Assembly: GCA_964035575.1 (NCBI GenBank)
Contig: OZ037893.1
Location: forward strand, 372,001 to 436,000
Reading direction: 5' to 3'
DNA: 64,000 nucleotides
DNA from: Rhynchopus sp. YZ270_cl-10
Lineage: Eukaryota > Euglenozoa > Diplonemea > Diplonemida > Diplonemidae
Below, piece after piece: positions 1 to 10,450 of this stretch; the stretch's first letter is position 1, and every line of letters starts with the position of its first letter. Made by a program: the position numbers and the translations under genes. The notes beneath the pieces are model-generated. The model was not told the DNA's origin, made no database searches, and saw only the letters and a program-made list of their open reading frames with translations.

Positions 1-1085
1 TACTGGATATGCGTGATGCTGCGCAAGACTGATAAATCAACTGTTTTCAGTGATGAACACTGAAAAAGAAAGTTGCTCCCAATTTCTGCGACACTGCTAA
101 AAGCTGAGAGGTCAATACTTCCCAGCGAGGTGCAGTTCGAAAAAAAGGCGTAACCTATACTCACGACTCTGTGCAGCGCTGAGACGCCTACTGTTTCCAA
201 CGAGGTGCAGTCCGAACAAAAGTTGTTACCAATGTGCGTCACACTGGTCATCCCTGAAAAGCTAATAGTGGCCAACGACCTGCAGTCGAGAAGAAACCGG
301 TTGTCGATCTTCGTGACATTGCCAAAAGCTGACAAATCAATGGTTGCCAACGATCTGCATCTCGAGAGGAAGTTGTCCTCAATGCGCGTCATTCTGCGCC
401 ATCCTGTGATGTCAATCGTTTCCAACGACTCGCAGCTGGCAAGAAATGTGGCACCAACCTTCGCCACACTGGTCATCTCGGATAAGTCAAGTTTTGTTAA
501 GCCACTCCTGCGGAGGAACGACTCCCCTATCACCGTCACACCAGTGAACCCCGACACGTCAAGGCTTGTCAACGATGTGCAGTCAGAGAGACAATCATTC
601 TCAATTATCGTAACGTCGCACAATCCCGACAAGTCAACGGTTTCCACCGACGTACACTTTGAGAGGAAGCCGTATCCAATTCGCGTCACATCAGACGCAG
701 CAGATAGATCAAGTCTCGTAAATGACGCCCCGGACAAGAAGCTATGCGGAATCGTAGTTGCAACCCTCGCCTGCAGAAGCAAACGCGCCACTTCAGGCTC
801 CCTCACAGTCGCCAACCTCTCAGCTGTAATATCGGTCTCACCCAACGCATGAAGTGTCTCAATAGATTCGTACTTCGTCGACTTCCTCAATACGACTGTG
901 TCCCCAGCACTCAGTTCTGTGATGTCCTCTCCTTCCTCCTTCCCTCCGAAGCCCATGCGGAAGCTGTCTTCGCACAACCCTGTTGCAGACGCCACCTTCT
1001 GCCGCATCGTCTCCGTTGAGTCGTTCTCACCCACCTCGATCACGAATTTGTTGTCATCATCATATCCCTGCACACACAGTTCCAT
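1..1085 (-). CDS. Ubiquitin-like + BspA-type leucine-rich-repeat protein (3' end beyond window)
   Basis: The frame is open from an ATG at 1083-1085 to the left edge (361 codons seen, no stop), so the gene is partial. Residues 1-75 look like a ubiquitin-like fold (MELCVQGYDDDNKFVIEVG start, TETMRQKVASATGL helix, FGGKEEGEDITELSAGD loop), nearly the same as the start of the neighbour at 2043-3605. After a linker with HALGETDITAERL come about ten 24-25 residue LRRs of the pattern x-L-x-x-[IVL]-D-[LVI]-S-x-x-x-x-V-T-x-I-G-x-x-F-L-x-x-C. This is the cysteine-containing BspA/TpLRR-like type. No signal peptide or membrane segment is visible, so a cytosolic interaction role is inferred. Repeats here are more diverged than in the neighbour, which suggests an older or less homogenised tandem paralogue. 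An AG (AAAACAG) lies about 25 nt before the ATG. Confidence 0.85.
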   Translation of the reverse strand, partial: MELCVQGYDDDNKFVIEVGENDSTETMRQKVASATGLCEDSFRMGFGGKEEGEDITELSAGDTVVLRKSTKYESIETLHALGETDITAERLATVREPEVARLLLQARVATTIPHSFLSGASFTRLDLSAASDVTRIGYGFLSKCTSVETVDLSGLCDVTIIENDCLSDCTSLTSLDVSGFTGVTVIGESFLRRSGLTKLDLSEMTSVAKVGATFLASCESLETIDITGWRRMTRIEDNFLSRCRSLATIDLSAFGNVTKIDNRFLLDCRSLATISFSGMTSVTHIGNNFCSDCTSLETVGVSALHRVVSIGYAFFSNCTSLGSIDLSAFSSVAEIGSNFLFQCSSLKTVDLSVLRSITHIQ

Positions 1086-2042
1086 TGTTTTTTGAGTGAA
1101 GTTTTGCTCTGTTTTGGGGCAGTGTTGAGAAGGAGTTCCACACCACACAAAACAGATGATGCTCATGAAAAAATACTTTTGCCCGAATATTTGTGAGAAC
1201 AGTATTTAGAAGTGAAAACAGAAACAAAAGAAACACAACATTTGTATTTCATTTGAGAGGAAGAGCACGGGAGGCACGGTACTTTTCGTGTGTTGTGCCA
1301 GGTTCTCCCCCACATTCCTTCCTCCCAGCCTGGCAGACACAGCCGCACTGGCATTAGAGCCAATAAGCTGGCCTGACTGCAAAACAAATGAAAGAAGCAA
1401 TGCACAAAACCCTAACATATGGCGCGCTAATAAAGAAGGGCGACCACCTTGTTTGTTACCCTTCCTGTCCCCATGTACCATCCCCGAATATGCTTTCAAA
1501 TGACCTAGGTTCATGATACTGGATAAACAACAGCGCACGTCAGTTGTCTCACGTACAGTGCACACACCTTGAAAACGTAACCCCTTCCCTTTAGCACAGA
1601 CCCCACCTTTGGTAGTTGGTCTGCCCTACTGCCTCTTCTGGACCGTAGCTGAGTGCCACGGTGACAGCTTGTACCCACCTGCGAAAGAATGTTCGCAAGG
1701 TCCCTTCTTCTACAAACGTAAAAAAGCGTAAAAACATAACAAAACCACAACACACCACACTGAATAAACATCAGAGCACGTGCCTGCAGATCCACAGTTG
1801 TTTCACATACAGTGCACACACCCGACAAGGCAAATAAGACAAACATATAATTTTACACAGCCCAAATCTTCATCTTTGTGATCAAGATCTTGACAATTCC
1901 CACAAAAACGCGGACCACATTACAAACCGATGTTACCCTCATGAACATTAAACAAAAATTTGCCAACTGGTGTGTCCTCACTAAACTGCCACTACGTTGG
2001 AAGAGCGACTTGAGGAAGCCCGTTATGCAGCACACCTCATCG
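1086..2042. other. Intergenic spacer between tandem LRR genes
   Basis: No coding region is supported here. Two diverged copies of one motif lie at about 1519-1568 and 1762-1822. Both read ATAAACA, then CAC, then CAGTTGT, a short gap and ACAGTGCACACACC, so part of the spacer arose by duplication. Short open frames on both strands lack codon bias or recognisable protein character. Confidence 0.5.
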
Positions 2043-3605
2043 TCATTGTGCGTGTGTCTGCCGTTTGTGTGCTTGCTGGGGGGATTCGTCTCTGCTGTGT
2101 TTCGGACGTGCTTCAACCACAAGATTGCTCAGCTTGCACTTCACTACTGCTTTGGACACAGCACTGCTGCAGCCGGTAAGGTAAATACTCTTCAAAGAAG
2201 TGCAGTTCCTAAGAAAGGGCCAACCAACAACCTTAACCCTGCTGAGTGGGGAAAGATCCAGAGTGGTTAAGCCATCGCAGCCGTCGAGAAAGCCTTCACT
2301 GATTTCTGACAAGTTGCTGAGCAGTGAGAGATCCAGAGTGGTTAAACCTTTGCAACTGTCGAGCAAGTAATCGCCAATCACCGTCACGTTGCTGAGTGGT
2401 GAAAGATCCAAAGTGGTTAAACCTTCGCAATCGTAGAGAAAGTGGTCACCGACTTCTGTCACGTTGCCGAGTGGCGAAAGATCCAGAGTGGTTAAGCCTT
2501 TGCAGCTGCAGAGAAAGTCGTCACTGACTTCTGTCACGTTGCTGAGTGGTGAAAGATCCAGAGTGGTTAAGCCTTTGCAGCCGTCGAGAAAGTAGTCAAA
2601 GATGCGCGTCAAGTTGCCGAGTGGCGAAAGATCCAGAGTGGTTAAACCTTTGCAATCGTAGAGAAAGTGGTCACCGACTTCTGTCACGTTGCTGAGTGGC
2701 GAAAGATCCAGAGTGGTTAAACCTTCGCAATCGTAGAGAAAGTAGCTACTGACTTCTGTCAAGTTGCTGAGTGGCGAAAGATCCAGAGTGGTTAAGCCTT
2801 TGCAGTGGCAGAGAAATTCGTCACTGACTTCTGTCACGTTGCCGAGTGGCGAAAGATCCAGAGTGGTTAAGCCTGTGCAGCTGCTGAGAAAGTAGCGACC
2901 GACTTCTGTCAAGTTGCTGAGTGGCGAAAGATCCAGAGTGGTTAAGCCTTCGCAGTTACTGAGAAAGTGGCTACCGACTTCTGTCACGATGCTGAGTGGC
3001 GAAAGATCCAGAGTGGTTAAACCTTCGCAATCGCAGAGAAAGTAGTTACCGACTTCTGTCAAGTTGCTGAGTGGCGAAAGATCCAGAGTGGTTAAGTCTT
3101 TGCATTTGTAGAGAAAGAAGCTACCGATGCGCGTCACATGGCTCAACCCTGACAGGTCGATGCTTGTCAACGTCGTACAACTGTACAGAAACTTATCACC
3201 AACCTCCGTCACACACGACACAGCACTCAGATCAAGTGTTGTTAGCGCTGAACCCGACAAAAAGTCATCCGGAATGACAGTCGCAACCTCCGCCTGCAGA
3301 AGCAAACACGCCACCTCAGGATCATCCGCCTCCTCCAACCGCTCTGCAGTGATGTCCGTCTCACCCAACGCGTGAAGCTCTGCTCGGGCTGCGTACTTCT
3401 TAGTTTTCGTGAGGATGATTATGTCTCCAGCACTCAGCTGCGTGATGTCCTCTCCTTCGTCCTTCCCTCCGAAGCCCATGTGGAAGCTGTCCTCAGCCAA
3501 CCCCACTGCAGACGCCACCTTCTGTCGCATCGTTTCCGTTGTGTCATCCACACCCACCTCGATCATGAACAAGTTGTCGTCGTACCCCTTGATGGTTACG
3601 TCCAT
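2043..3605 (-). CDS. Ubiquitin-like + BspA-type leucine-rich-repeat protein
   Basis: A complete single-exon gene of 520 aa starting at ATG 3605. Residues 1-75 form a ubiquitin-like domain (MDVTIKGYDDNLFMIEVGV start, GFGGKDEGEDITQLSAGD). A linker follows, then about 14 LRRs of exactly 25 residues (consensus GLTTLDLSPLSNVTEVG, then FL, then a conserved Cys) to about residue 490. The tail is basic and ends HKRQTHAQ. The 25-residue unit is a 75-bp tandem DNA repeat, visible as GATCCAGAGTGG-type motifs every 75 bp between about 2250 and 3110. Units 3-14 are almost identical, which points to recent expansion or gene conversion. No signal peptide is seen. The role is unknown; LRR plus ubiquitin-like architecture suggests protein binding, possibly linked to ubiquitin signalling (inference). 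It lies upstream of, and is paralogous to, the gene at 1-1085. The ATG follows an AACAG acceptor-like site by about 20 nt. Confidence 0.9.
   Translation of the reverse strand: MDVTIKGYDDNLFMIEVGVDDTTETMRQKVASAVGLAEDSFHMGFGGKDEGEDITQLSAGDIIILTKTKKYAARAELHALGETDITAERLEEADDPEVACLLLQAEVATVIPDDFLSGSALTTLDLSAVSCVTEVGDKFLYSCTTLTSIDLSGLSHVTRIGSFFLYKCKDLTTLDLSPLSNLTEVGNYFLCDCEGLTTLDLSPLSIVTEVGSHFLSNCEGLTTLDLSPLSNLTEVGRYFLSSCTGLTTLDLSPLGNVTEVSDEFLCHCKGLTTLDLSPLSNLTEVSSYFLYDCEGLTTLDLSPLSNVTEVGDHFLYDCKGLTTLDLSPLGNLTRIFDYFLDGCKGLTTLDLSPLSNVTEVSDDFLCSCKGLTTLDLSPLGNVTEVGDHFLYDCEGLTTLDLSPLSNVTVIGDYLLDSCKGLTTLDLSLLSNLSEISEGFLDGCDGLTTLDLSPLSRVKVVGWPFLRNCTSLKSIYLTGCSSAVSKAVVKCKLSNLVVEARPKHSRDESPQQAHKRQTHAQ
2250..3110 (-). 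repeat. 75-bp coding tandem repeat (LRR units)
   Basis: About 12 copies of a 75-bp unit encode 25-residue LRRs. Copies differ mainly at the codons before and after the conserved Cys, which are the variable surface positions. Length polymorphism between alleles is likely. Confidence 0.85.
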
Positions 3606-4477
3606 TTTGTCTTCTTTTTTGTGTTGCTCTGTTGTGTGGTGGGGTTGTGGGAGTTGGAGAGGACATCACTTTAAAACATGTTATTTCCTAACTTCATTTC
3701 AAGGATTCAAAAAGTCTCTATTTGCATTAGTTAGCCCTTAGTAAAATACATCGAATTATCTAAAGATAATTCCCATGTATTTTACTAAGGGAAAATCCTC
3801 GGTAAAATCCAGGTAAAAATCACTTTGTCTCGATTTTTTGATTTCACAGATCTCGAACGTAGCTACCCAGTACCCAGTACGTATGGGAAAAATGGGTGGG
3901 GTTTGGCCTGTACGGTCCTATCCGGGCCTATACGTCCCTTCAGGACGCACCTTTAGAAGGGAAACAAAGCAGGTGGGTGGGTCGGGGTTTTCACAAGGTA
4001 GTTTTCACCCTCAGCTGTTTTTCATTTTTTTTTGTCCGCCTTTCAGTGTCTTATCCAGGAATCCAGATATCAAGATTGGGGATTCAACCACGGTTCTTAT
4101 CAGAAACCTTTTTTGACCCCCCCCCTAAAAAAAAGACACTGCTGCCCTTCTAAGCTCCCATGACACTACAGCATGGAGCTTTTAATTATGCTTTCTTTGT
4201 GTCTAAAAAGCAAAGACCTTTTCCGCTTCACGCACCCCTCCCCCCCCCCAAAAAAAAAAAAAAAACAAAGCGAGGCAATAGCTTTTGCATAAGAGGCTAG
4301 TTTTTTCTTTTCTTTTTTGGAAGAGCTGACAGATGGTGCAAACCACCCCTTTGTTTGAAAAGACAACAGCAGAGAGCGGGACCCGTCTCCCTCCTTTTTT
4401 TGCTTTCCCTTTTTTTTATAGAAATAGTTACTACTATCCCCCCTTCCCCCCCCTGTACGTGCCCGTACCCCGTATTC
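3606..4477. other. Intergenic spacer upstream of LRR gene, downstream of EMC10
   Basis: No gene is seen. It holds the 57-bp palindrome at 3735-3791, a GC-richer tract around 3890-3990 with CGTATGGG and TACGTCC motifs, and homopolymer C and A tracts around 4118-4265. Confidence 0.5.
3735..3791. repeat. 57-bp near-perfect palindrome
   Basis: CCCTTAGTAAAATACAT at the left is matched by its inverse ATGTATTTTACTAAGGG at the right. A second inner pair, ATTATCT and AGATAAT, lies round a 2-base centre. It could be a minimal foldback element or a hairpin in the 3' processing region of EMC10. No target duplication is clear. Confidence 0.7.
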
Positions 4478-5669
4478 CTAGTTGTTTGCCGCACGTTTGT
4501 TACCCCCACCGCCACTTTGGGCACCACCTTGGCCTTCCGCCTCAGGAGCACCTCCTTGCAGGTGCATAAAGAGGAAGGCCATCACGATGTACAGCTGTTG
4601 GTGTTGTGGTGTTAGTAATGAAGTGAAGTTGAAAGTGAAAACGCCCCACCAAACATGGGGTGTAGAATAAAGAGGGCTGTGTGCAACATACCCAATAGCG
4701 CTCAAACCAGCTCTTCTCCTCCTCCTGCTTGTCTGGGACCGAGTCCGGGTCGGCGTCCTTCCTCCGCCTGTTCTCCTCCTGCTTCCTGACGTTCTCTGCC
4801 ATCTGGTTGACGTGCTGGTAGATGGTGTCATCGTTGCTGCTGACACCGAAGGTGGCCGGACGGGATGGGGGCTTGTCGTGGATGACGGGCTGGTGCTTGA
4901 GGGGTGTTTGAAGGAGTGCGAAGCGCGATGCAAGCAGTTCGCGCGTTGTGCACGCATCGAGGGCTGCGGCGCGTGTCTTTGTGTACGCAGAGCCGTGCGG
5001 GGAGAGGCCCAGGATGGTTCCCTTCTCGTCGTCGTGCGGCGCAAAGGTGATCTGGAAGTGCTCCTCAAATGCAGAGTTCACGAGCTCGCATACGCTAAGG
5101 CCAATCTGTACACTGTTGTCCACGGTGATGTCCGCGTACGACGTGCTCCCGGTCCTGCTCACCCGCACATAGTAGATGCTCCCCGCTAGCGTGTCCGCAA
5201 GCGCCGCCTCCGACCACTCCTCGTGCTCGGACTCAAACCACACATTCAGGTAGTGCCCCACCACCACCTTGCCCTTGTCCTGCCACGTCACGCCGTCTGT
5301 GCTCTGCTGCATGTGGAACGTCTTCGATGCCTCACCCTCAGCCTCATCCTCTGCCTGCTGCTTTCCCTTCTTGCCCCGAGAAGCTGTAACGAAGGGTTTT
5401 ATTTGAAAAAATTGAAGCAGAATTTTAGGGGTATTTTTCAGGCACTATGTCAAAAACACTATCAAAGGGGGGGTGAAACAATAAATGAGGGAGATCTCAG
5501 AGCGAACACATGTCCAGTGCATGGGGGATATGACCTACTTTATTAAGGGGGGATCGGGAATTATAGTGGTTTGCATACCTCTGCGGGTTCCTTGCGCCTG
5601 GACACCCTCACCAATAACCCCGAGAATGGCTGCGAGCGCGAAGAGCTGCACACTGGTGCACGCCTTCAT
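4478..5669 (-). CDS. EMC10: ER membrane protein complex subunit 10 (EMC10)
   Basis: Three exons: 5579-5669, 4692-5383 and 4478-4594 (introns of 195 and 97 nt, GTATGC/TTACAG and GTATGT/CAACAG). Joined they give 299 aa. The first exon encodes a signal peptide (MKACTSVQLFALAAILGVIG, cleavage near VQA-QG). The middle is a lumenal beta-rich domain with YYVRVSRTG and ITVDNSVQIGLSVCELVN. The end has the EMC10 signature: an EEEKSWFERYW motif, then YIVMAFLFMHL as the single membrane segment, then GGAPEAEGQGG and a Gly-rich cytosolic tail. EMC inserts tail-anchored and multi-pass proteins into the ER membrane; this subunit is mostly lumenal. Exon phases match at both joins (phase 1, then 0), and intron 2 has a perfect TACTAAC branch motif 17 nt before its acceptor. 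The family call rests on the KSWFxxYW-TM-GGAP end, which matches animal EMC10. Confidence 0.88.
4622..4668 (-). repeat. Cassette family K2 copy inside EMC10 intron 2
   Basis: Read on the minus strand it ends GGGGCGTTTTCACTTTCAAC, matching the K2 core (GAGGCGTTTGCACTTTCAAC) found at 10084, 48931, 57411 and 58340. It lies downstream of the GTATGT donor and upstream of TACTAAC. Confidence 0.6.
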
Positions 5670-5731
5670 CTTTGCAACTTTTGTTTCTTTATTTTGTTTT
5701 TCTGTTAATGATGTTGTCTTTTCTTTACTAC

Positions 5732-6297
5732 TGGTGTGTTCCGGGGTATGGGATTTTACACATCTTCACACATCTTCACAACTCTTCACAACTTTTCAAA
5801 AATTTTCACAACATAATTTTGGCCATATTTTTGTGAAGAATTGTGAAGAGTTGTGAATAGTTGTGAAAAGTTGTGAAGAGTTGTGAATTGAAATGAAAAT
5901 TTGGATGAAAAAAACACAGACGTTGTGAATATTTGTGAAGAGTTGCGAACAGTTGTGAACAGTTGTGAACAGTTGTGAACAGTTGTGAACAGTTGTGAAC
6001 AGTTGTGAAGAGTTGTGAAGAGTTGTGAATTGGAGAAAAAAAGGGGGGGTTTTCCCAATTCACAACTCTTCACAACTCTTCACAACTGTTCACAACTCTT
6101 CACAAATATTCACAACGTCTGTGTTTTTTTTCATCCAAATTTTCATTTCAATTCACAACTCTTCACAACTTTTCACAACTATTCACAATTCTTCACAAAA
6201 ATATGGCCAAAATTATGTTGTGAAAAGTTGTGAAAAGTTGTGAAGAGTTGTGAAGATGTGTGAAGATGTGTAAAATCCCATACCCCGGAACACACCA
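5732..6297. mobile_element. Foldback (MITE-like) DNA transposon, family A, copy 1
   Basis: The element is 566 bp, with terminal inverted repeats starting TGGTGTGTTCCGGGGTAT and a 5-bp target duplication ACTAC (5727-5731 and 6298-6302). Nearly the whole element is a palindrome folded at about 6045. Both arms are built of degenerate 11-bp units around CACAACTCTTC. It has no coding capacity. It lies between EMC10 and the coiled-coil gene. It shares termini with the 3-kb copy at 28169-31190, of which it looks like an internally deleted form. Confidence 0.85.
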
Positions 6298-6424
6298 ACT
6301 ACCAAATAAAATAAAAGGGGGGGACAATCAACTCTTTTTAGGTACAAGAAAATCAATCTAGAAAAAAAAATAAAACGAAATAGTACAACGAGAACAGGGA
6401 AAGGGATTGGGAAATTGGGGGGAT

Positions 6425-9364
6425 CTAGAGCGGCCCGCTTCTTGTGGAGGGGATGTTTGACGGCGGAGGGAATGGCCGGGCAGCGCTTTTCGGTGTCGCA
6501 CGAGAGAGATTCGAGGCGGGGCTTTGGCGCGTCGGGGTGGCGGCCACATTGGGTGTTACCCCACCTATGTGCACACTGCTACCTGGTCGGAACACTGGCC
6601 CGCTGGCCATACTCTGTGCACCCTGTCGCGAACCGAGACTAGGTGGATTTGACATCATCCCTGCCTCCACTAACCTCCGCAGTTCATCCATCTCCGAACG
6701 CAGGCCCTCTAGCTCACGGTCCTTTGTGCTTAACTGCTCTGTCAAATGACGCACCTTGGTGGCTTCCTGCCGAGACGGCTGTGGAGGCAAAGTGTATTGT
6801 TCGGACCGAACGTCTTGCTCAGGAGACTCTGCTTGGTGACGACTCTGTCTAGGGGTGCCAGGACCTGGGGTGGCTTGTTCTCTGTGTTGTTGGTGCATGA
6901 GGAGGGACACTTTGCGTTCAAGGTCTTCGTAGCGTTCCCGCATCAGGTGTTCGGAAGGGTCGATAGCGCCGCGGGTGGCGTCCTTTCTGAGGAGTTCGGT
7001 CTCAAGGATTTCCCGTTGGCGGACGAATTCGGCCTCCTGCTGGCGCATTGCGGAGTGGAGTTGGAGGCGTTCGTGACTGAGCACCTCTTCCTGTTGTTCC
7101 AGCTTCTTCGAAGCAAGGTAGTTGTTGTCGGATGCCTGCCGCACAGCGACGCCCAGCCCATCCCGCTGTCTCTCGACCTCAATCCGCAGCTGCTCCGCCT
7201 CCTTCAGCTTCCCCTTCATATATTCGAGCTGCTGTTTGAGGGCATGGTTCTCCGCAACAAAACCGTCGGTATCCGTTTTCGCGTCGTCGGCAGCTTTCTT
7301 TGCCTTGCGTGCAGATGTTTTGAGGTCTTGCTTTTCATCCTTCGCCTTTTCTAATACACTGAGAACCGAGTCATGCTCTTTTACTATCGATTCGAGGCGT
7401 TGACGGGTTGCGAGGTGGCGTTTTTCTTCACGTTGTAACTGACGGGAGGCGACTGCACAGGAGGACTCTGCGTCTTGAAGCTTTGCCTCAGAGGCCGCAA
7501 GCTGCGTACGCAGACGGTCCGCCTCCTTGAGCACATTGGTGTCTGCTTGGCGGTGCAGACGGGCCGCAGCGGCAGCACTCTGCAGCTGACGTCTTCCCTC
7601 CTGTGATGCTGCCAGCTCCCCCTCCAGACGCTCTACGTCTGCCTGCAGATTTGCCTCACGTTGCTGATGTTCCTGCCGTAGTGCCGCCACTTCGCCTGCC
7701 TTAAGCTGTGAGTGGTGCTCCTCGCTTGCACCCTTGGCCGCATGCAAATCCCTGCGGAGGGTGCGCATCTCATCAAGGATCGCAGTGGTGTCACGCTCGG
7801 TTGCGTCCTTCTCAAGACCACGTTGTCTGCGAAGCTCGCCGTTTTCGTCTTTGAGGGCACGGACTTCGGTCATGAGGAGGGCAAGGGATTTGTCGCGATC
7901 GTCTTGGAGCATGGCGGTTTGGACCTTTTGGGAGCGTGCGACCTCTTCACGCAGGCGGGTGACTTCGAGGGACATGAGCTCGCGTTCGGTGCGTCCTCCT
8001 TCGAGGGTGTTGGTGTGGCTGTCTTCGATCTCACGGCGCAGCTCGTTGATCTGCTTGCGGATGAAGTCTTTGTCGTCGTGGTGCCGCCAGGCTTGCGCGC
8101 CACTGCTGTTGCGGTCCTTCTGGTGAATTTCACTCCGCAGACGGCGGAGCTCCTCCAGCAAGACGTGCCGTTCACTCACATCCTCCTGCGACTCTGCGCT
8201 CTGCTCCAAGCTGCTCAACTTCAACTGATGGAGCTCCAACCGCAGGCTTCGGTTCTCTCCAGCCAACGCCGCCTTGTCTCTCGTCAGCTGTGCATTGGTG
8301 ATTTGCGTTTCGATGTTCTCATTTGGGTTGTTCTGTGCAGCGGAAAGCTGTTGTCTCAGTGCGCCGACTTCACTGGAAAGACGGTTAATGAGGTCCAGGT
8401 TCATGGGGTCGACGCTGGGCATGGCTTGCGGCGAGCGTGGCACCATACGGGTGGGTGTGGCAGGGTAGTGTGCGTGGGACATCAGTGCCTTGGCTTCTGC
8501 AGCGGCCTCCATTGCATCCTCCCGTGCCGCAGCTGCCTGCCGTTTGAGCTCTTCATTGTCGCGCATCAGTTCAGAGATGACTCTGCTGTTTTCCAGGTCA
8601 AGCTTGCGTTGTGTCCCTTCTTCCACCTCCTTTAGCTTGCCAACGTATTTGCTTTCGACTTCGTTCATGTTTGCCCCGGCCTTTTCCTTTTCAGATTCGA
8701 GCGCCTCACGGAGGACTTGAATCTCGCTTTCCTGCATAAGGTAGAGACGTTCAAGGTCTTTGTACTCCTTCTCGAGGCTTGAGAGTTTGTCTGCAGAGAC
8801 GCGAAGCTCCTCGCCCACAGCTACCTTGTCGCGGTTCGCCTCGATGACGGAGGAGGCCATATCGTCGAGATGCTGCTGGGTCGCCTCGGGTACGTTGCTC
8901 GCCATTGCCGCCCTTTCCCGCTCCCACTGGTCGCGCTGCTGTTGAAACTCAGTGCGCTCCTTGCTGAACAGCATGCGTTGTTGGTAGAGCACCTGGTTGA
9001 GGCGTTCGTTCTCGCCTTGAGACGTTTCAAAAGCCTTCTGTGAAGCGGTGAGGCTCGCTTTGGCCTCACGGAACTCAAGGAGAAGGGTGCGGGCACGTTC
9101 GCGGGCAGCCATTTCTGTTGCAGAAGCGTCGGTGTCGGAGACAGGGTTGGGTGACATCTGTTCGTATGGGTTGTGGTGCATATGGTGCATGTGGTGGTGG
9201 TGGTGATGGTGGTGCATGTGTGGAGGGTACATCATCCCAGGGGGCGGCATGCCCGCAGGGTAACGTCCCCCACCACGTCGCTGTCTGCGGTCGTCGTCAT
9301 CAGTGGTGTTGGTCTCGGTGTCGCTCTCGCTGCTGTCGCTGTCGTCGGTGGTGCTGTGGCCCAT
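6425..9364 (-). CDS. Long coiled-coil protein, function unknown
   Basis: A single exon of 979 aa from ATG 9364. Residues 1-80 are acidic (DDSDSSESDTETNTTDDDD), then Gly/Pro/Met-rich, then a His tract (HHHHHHHHMHHMHH). Residues about 85-880 are rich in Glu, Gln, Arg, Leu and Ala with heptad spacing, typical of an extended coiled coil with few breaks. A Pro/Ser/Arg-rich tail follows, ending TRSGPL. No signal peptide, membrane span or catalytic motif is seen. A structural or cytoskeletal role is plausible but unproven. The giant gene encoded just upstream (11027-23625) also combines coiled coils with low-complexity ends, so the two may act in one structure (inference). A CTCAG acceptor-like site lies 25-30 nt before the ATG. 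I do not recognise a named family. Confidence 0.85.
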   Translation of the reverse strand: MGHSTTDDSDSSESDTETNTTDDDDRRQRRGGGRYPAGMPPPGMMYPPHMHHHHHHHHMHHMHHNPYEQMSPNPVSDTDASATEMAARERARTLLLEFREAKASLTASQKAFETSQGENERLNQVLYQQRMLFSKERTEFQQQRDQWERERAAMASNVPEATQQHLDDMASSVIEANRDKVAVGEELRVSADKLSSLEKEYKDLERLYLMQESEIQVLREALESEKEKAGANMNEVESKYVGKLKEVEEGTQRKLDLENSRVISELMRDNEELKRQAAAAREDAMEAAAEAKALMSHAHYPATPTRMVPRSPQAMPSVDPMNLDLINRLSSEVGALRQQLSAAQNNPNENIETQITNAQLTRDKAALAGENRSLRLELHQLKLSSLEQSAESQEDVSERHVLLEELRRLRSEIHQKDRNSSGAQAWRHHDDKDFIRKQINELRREIEDSHTNTLEGGRTERELMSLEVTRLREEVARSQKVQTAMLQDDRDKSLALLMTEVRALKDENGELRRQRGLEKDATERDTTAILDEMRTLRRDLHAAKGASEEHHSQLKAGEVAALRQEHQQREANLQADVERLEGELAASQEGRRQLQSAAAAARLHRQADTNVLKEADRLRTQLAASEAKLQDAESSCAVASRQLQREEKRHLATRQRLESIVKEHDSVLSVLEKAKDEKQDLKTSARKAKKAADDAKTDTDGFVAENHALKQQLEYMKGKLKEAEQLRIEVERQRDGLGVAVRQASDNNYLASKKLEQQEEVLSHERLQLHSAMRQQEAEFVRQREILETELLRKDATRGAIDPSEHLMRERYEDLERKVSLLMHQQHREQATPGPGTPRQSRHQAESPEQDVRSEQYTLPPQPSRQEATKVRHLTEQLSTKDRELEGLRSEMDELRRLVEAGMMSNPPSLGSRQGAQSMASGPVFRPGSSVHIGGVTPNVAATPTRQSPASNLSRATPKSAARPFPPPSNIPSTRSGPL

Positions 9365-10083
9365 AGTGTTGGTGTGTTATGTAATTCTCTGAGTAAAAGT
9401 GGTAAGGGAGAGAGGGTTGTCGAAAAAAAGTGAAGTTGGTGCAAAACGCCTCTGGGACGCAGGCAACTGACACTCCGCGGGTTATCGAGAGAAGAAAAAA
9501 AATGTGTCTCATGACGTTGCGTCCTACTTCGACAGTTTGGATGTTGCAGGTGTGAGGTTTATCTTTGTGAAAGAATTTGAAAGGGTAGTATGATTTGGTG
9601 GGTTAGAGGGGAAGGGGGAAGTACCTAAAGAGAATAGCCTTTTTTTAATTGCGCTGTACTAAAATACTATCTAATGGAAAGTCTAAATAATAAAAAACGG
9701 AATATATAACCACGCCCCACTCTCCCACTCTCCCGAGAAATACATTATCTACAGGGATTTTTGTCGGAACAAAAGGGGAGGAGGGGGGTGTGATAGCGTT
9801 GGCCAGTTTGACTTCTCCATTCACAAAAGAGAGAAAAAGAAGAGCAAGGAAACGGTGACCTAAAGACATTCTGCTTGTGAACAAATAAGACAATATGACT
9901 ACTGTGTACGAAGAGAAAGACCGAACCTTGCCCAGGAAATTGCACGTACGGAAAAAAAAAGAAGAAGAGAATAGCAATCACGAAGAGCCAAAAAAAAGTT
10001 ATGGCTTGTTAAAAAAAGAACCCCATCGAGAAAAGTTGGTCGGTGTCTTCACATTGTTTGGGGTATAAAAAAAAAACAGAGAA

Positions 10084-10124
10084 GTTGAAAGTGCAAACGC
10101 CTCACAGTTCATCGGCGGTCGTAG
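10084..10124 (-). repeat. Cassette family K2 copy
   Basis: Minus-strand reading gives a TAGTGCCTACGACCGCCG stretch, then GTGAGGCGTTTGCACTTTCA, the K2 core, flanked by A/T runs. Confidence 0.6.
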
Positions 10125-10450
10125 GCACTAATAATAAAAAGAATTTGAAAAGTGAAACGTGAATTCGAGCCTATAACAAAAAAACAAAAAAACGCCAAAT
10201 ACCTATGCAAAAAAAAAATCTAATTCGGGGGGAACTTTTTTTGTCAAAAACCCTCCCATCTGCGCCTCCTGACAATGCTGTGTGCAGTGTACCTCAAAAA
10301 AGGCTATTTTTTTTTTTTTTCCTCCAAAAAAATAAGAAACTGTGGTATTGATGCAGGCACCTCCGACTGACCCACCTACGATGCCAGCCCCGGATGAAAG
10401 CACAAATAATCAGGCAAAATGCTAACAAAAAAGGGGGAAACGATTTTTTT

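Noticed and set aside
205-852. Plus-strand frame opposite the first LRR gene
   Set aside because: It is the antisense shadow of the minus-strand LRR frame, which has clear repeats and a ubiquitin-like start and runs off the edge.
6444-9433. Several plus-strand frames opposite the coiled-coil gene, including one of 307 codons
   Set aside because: Antisense of a GC-rich heptad-coding gene, in which stops are rare on the other strand; no domain and no consistent frame.
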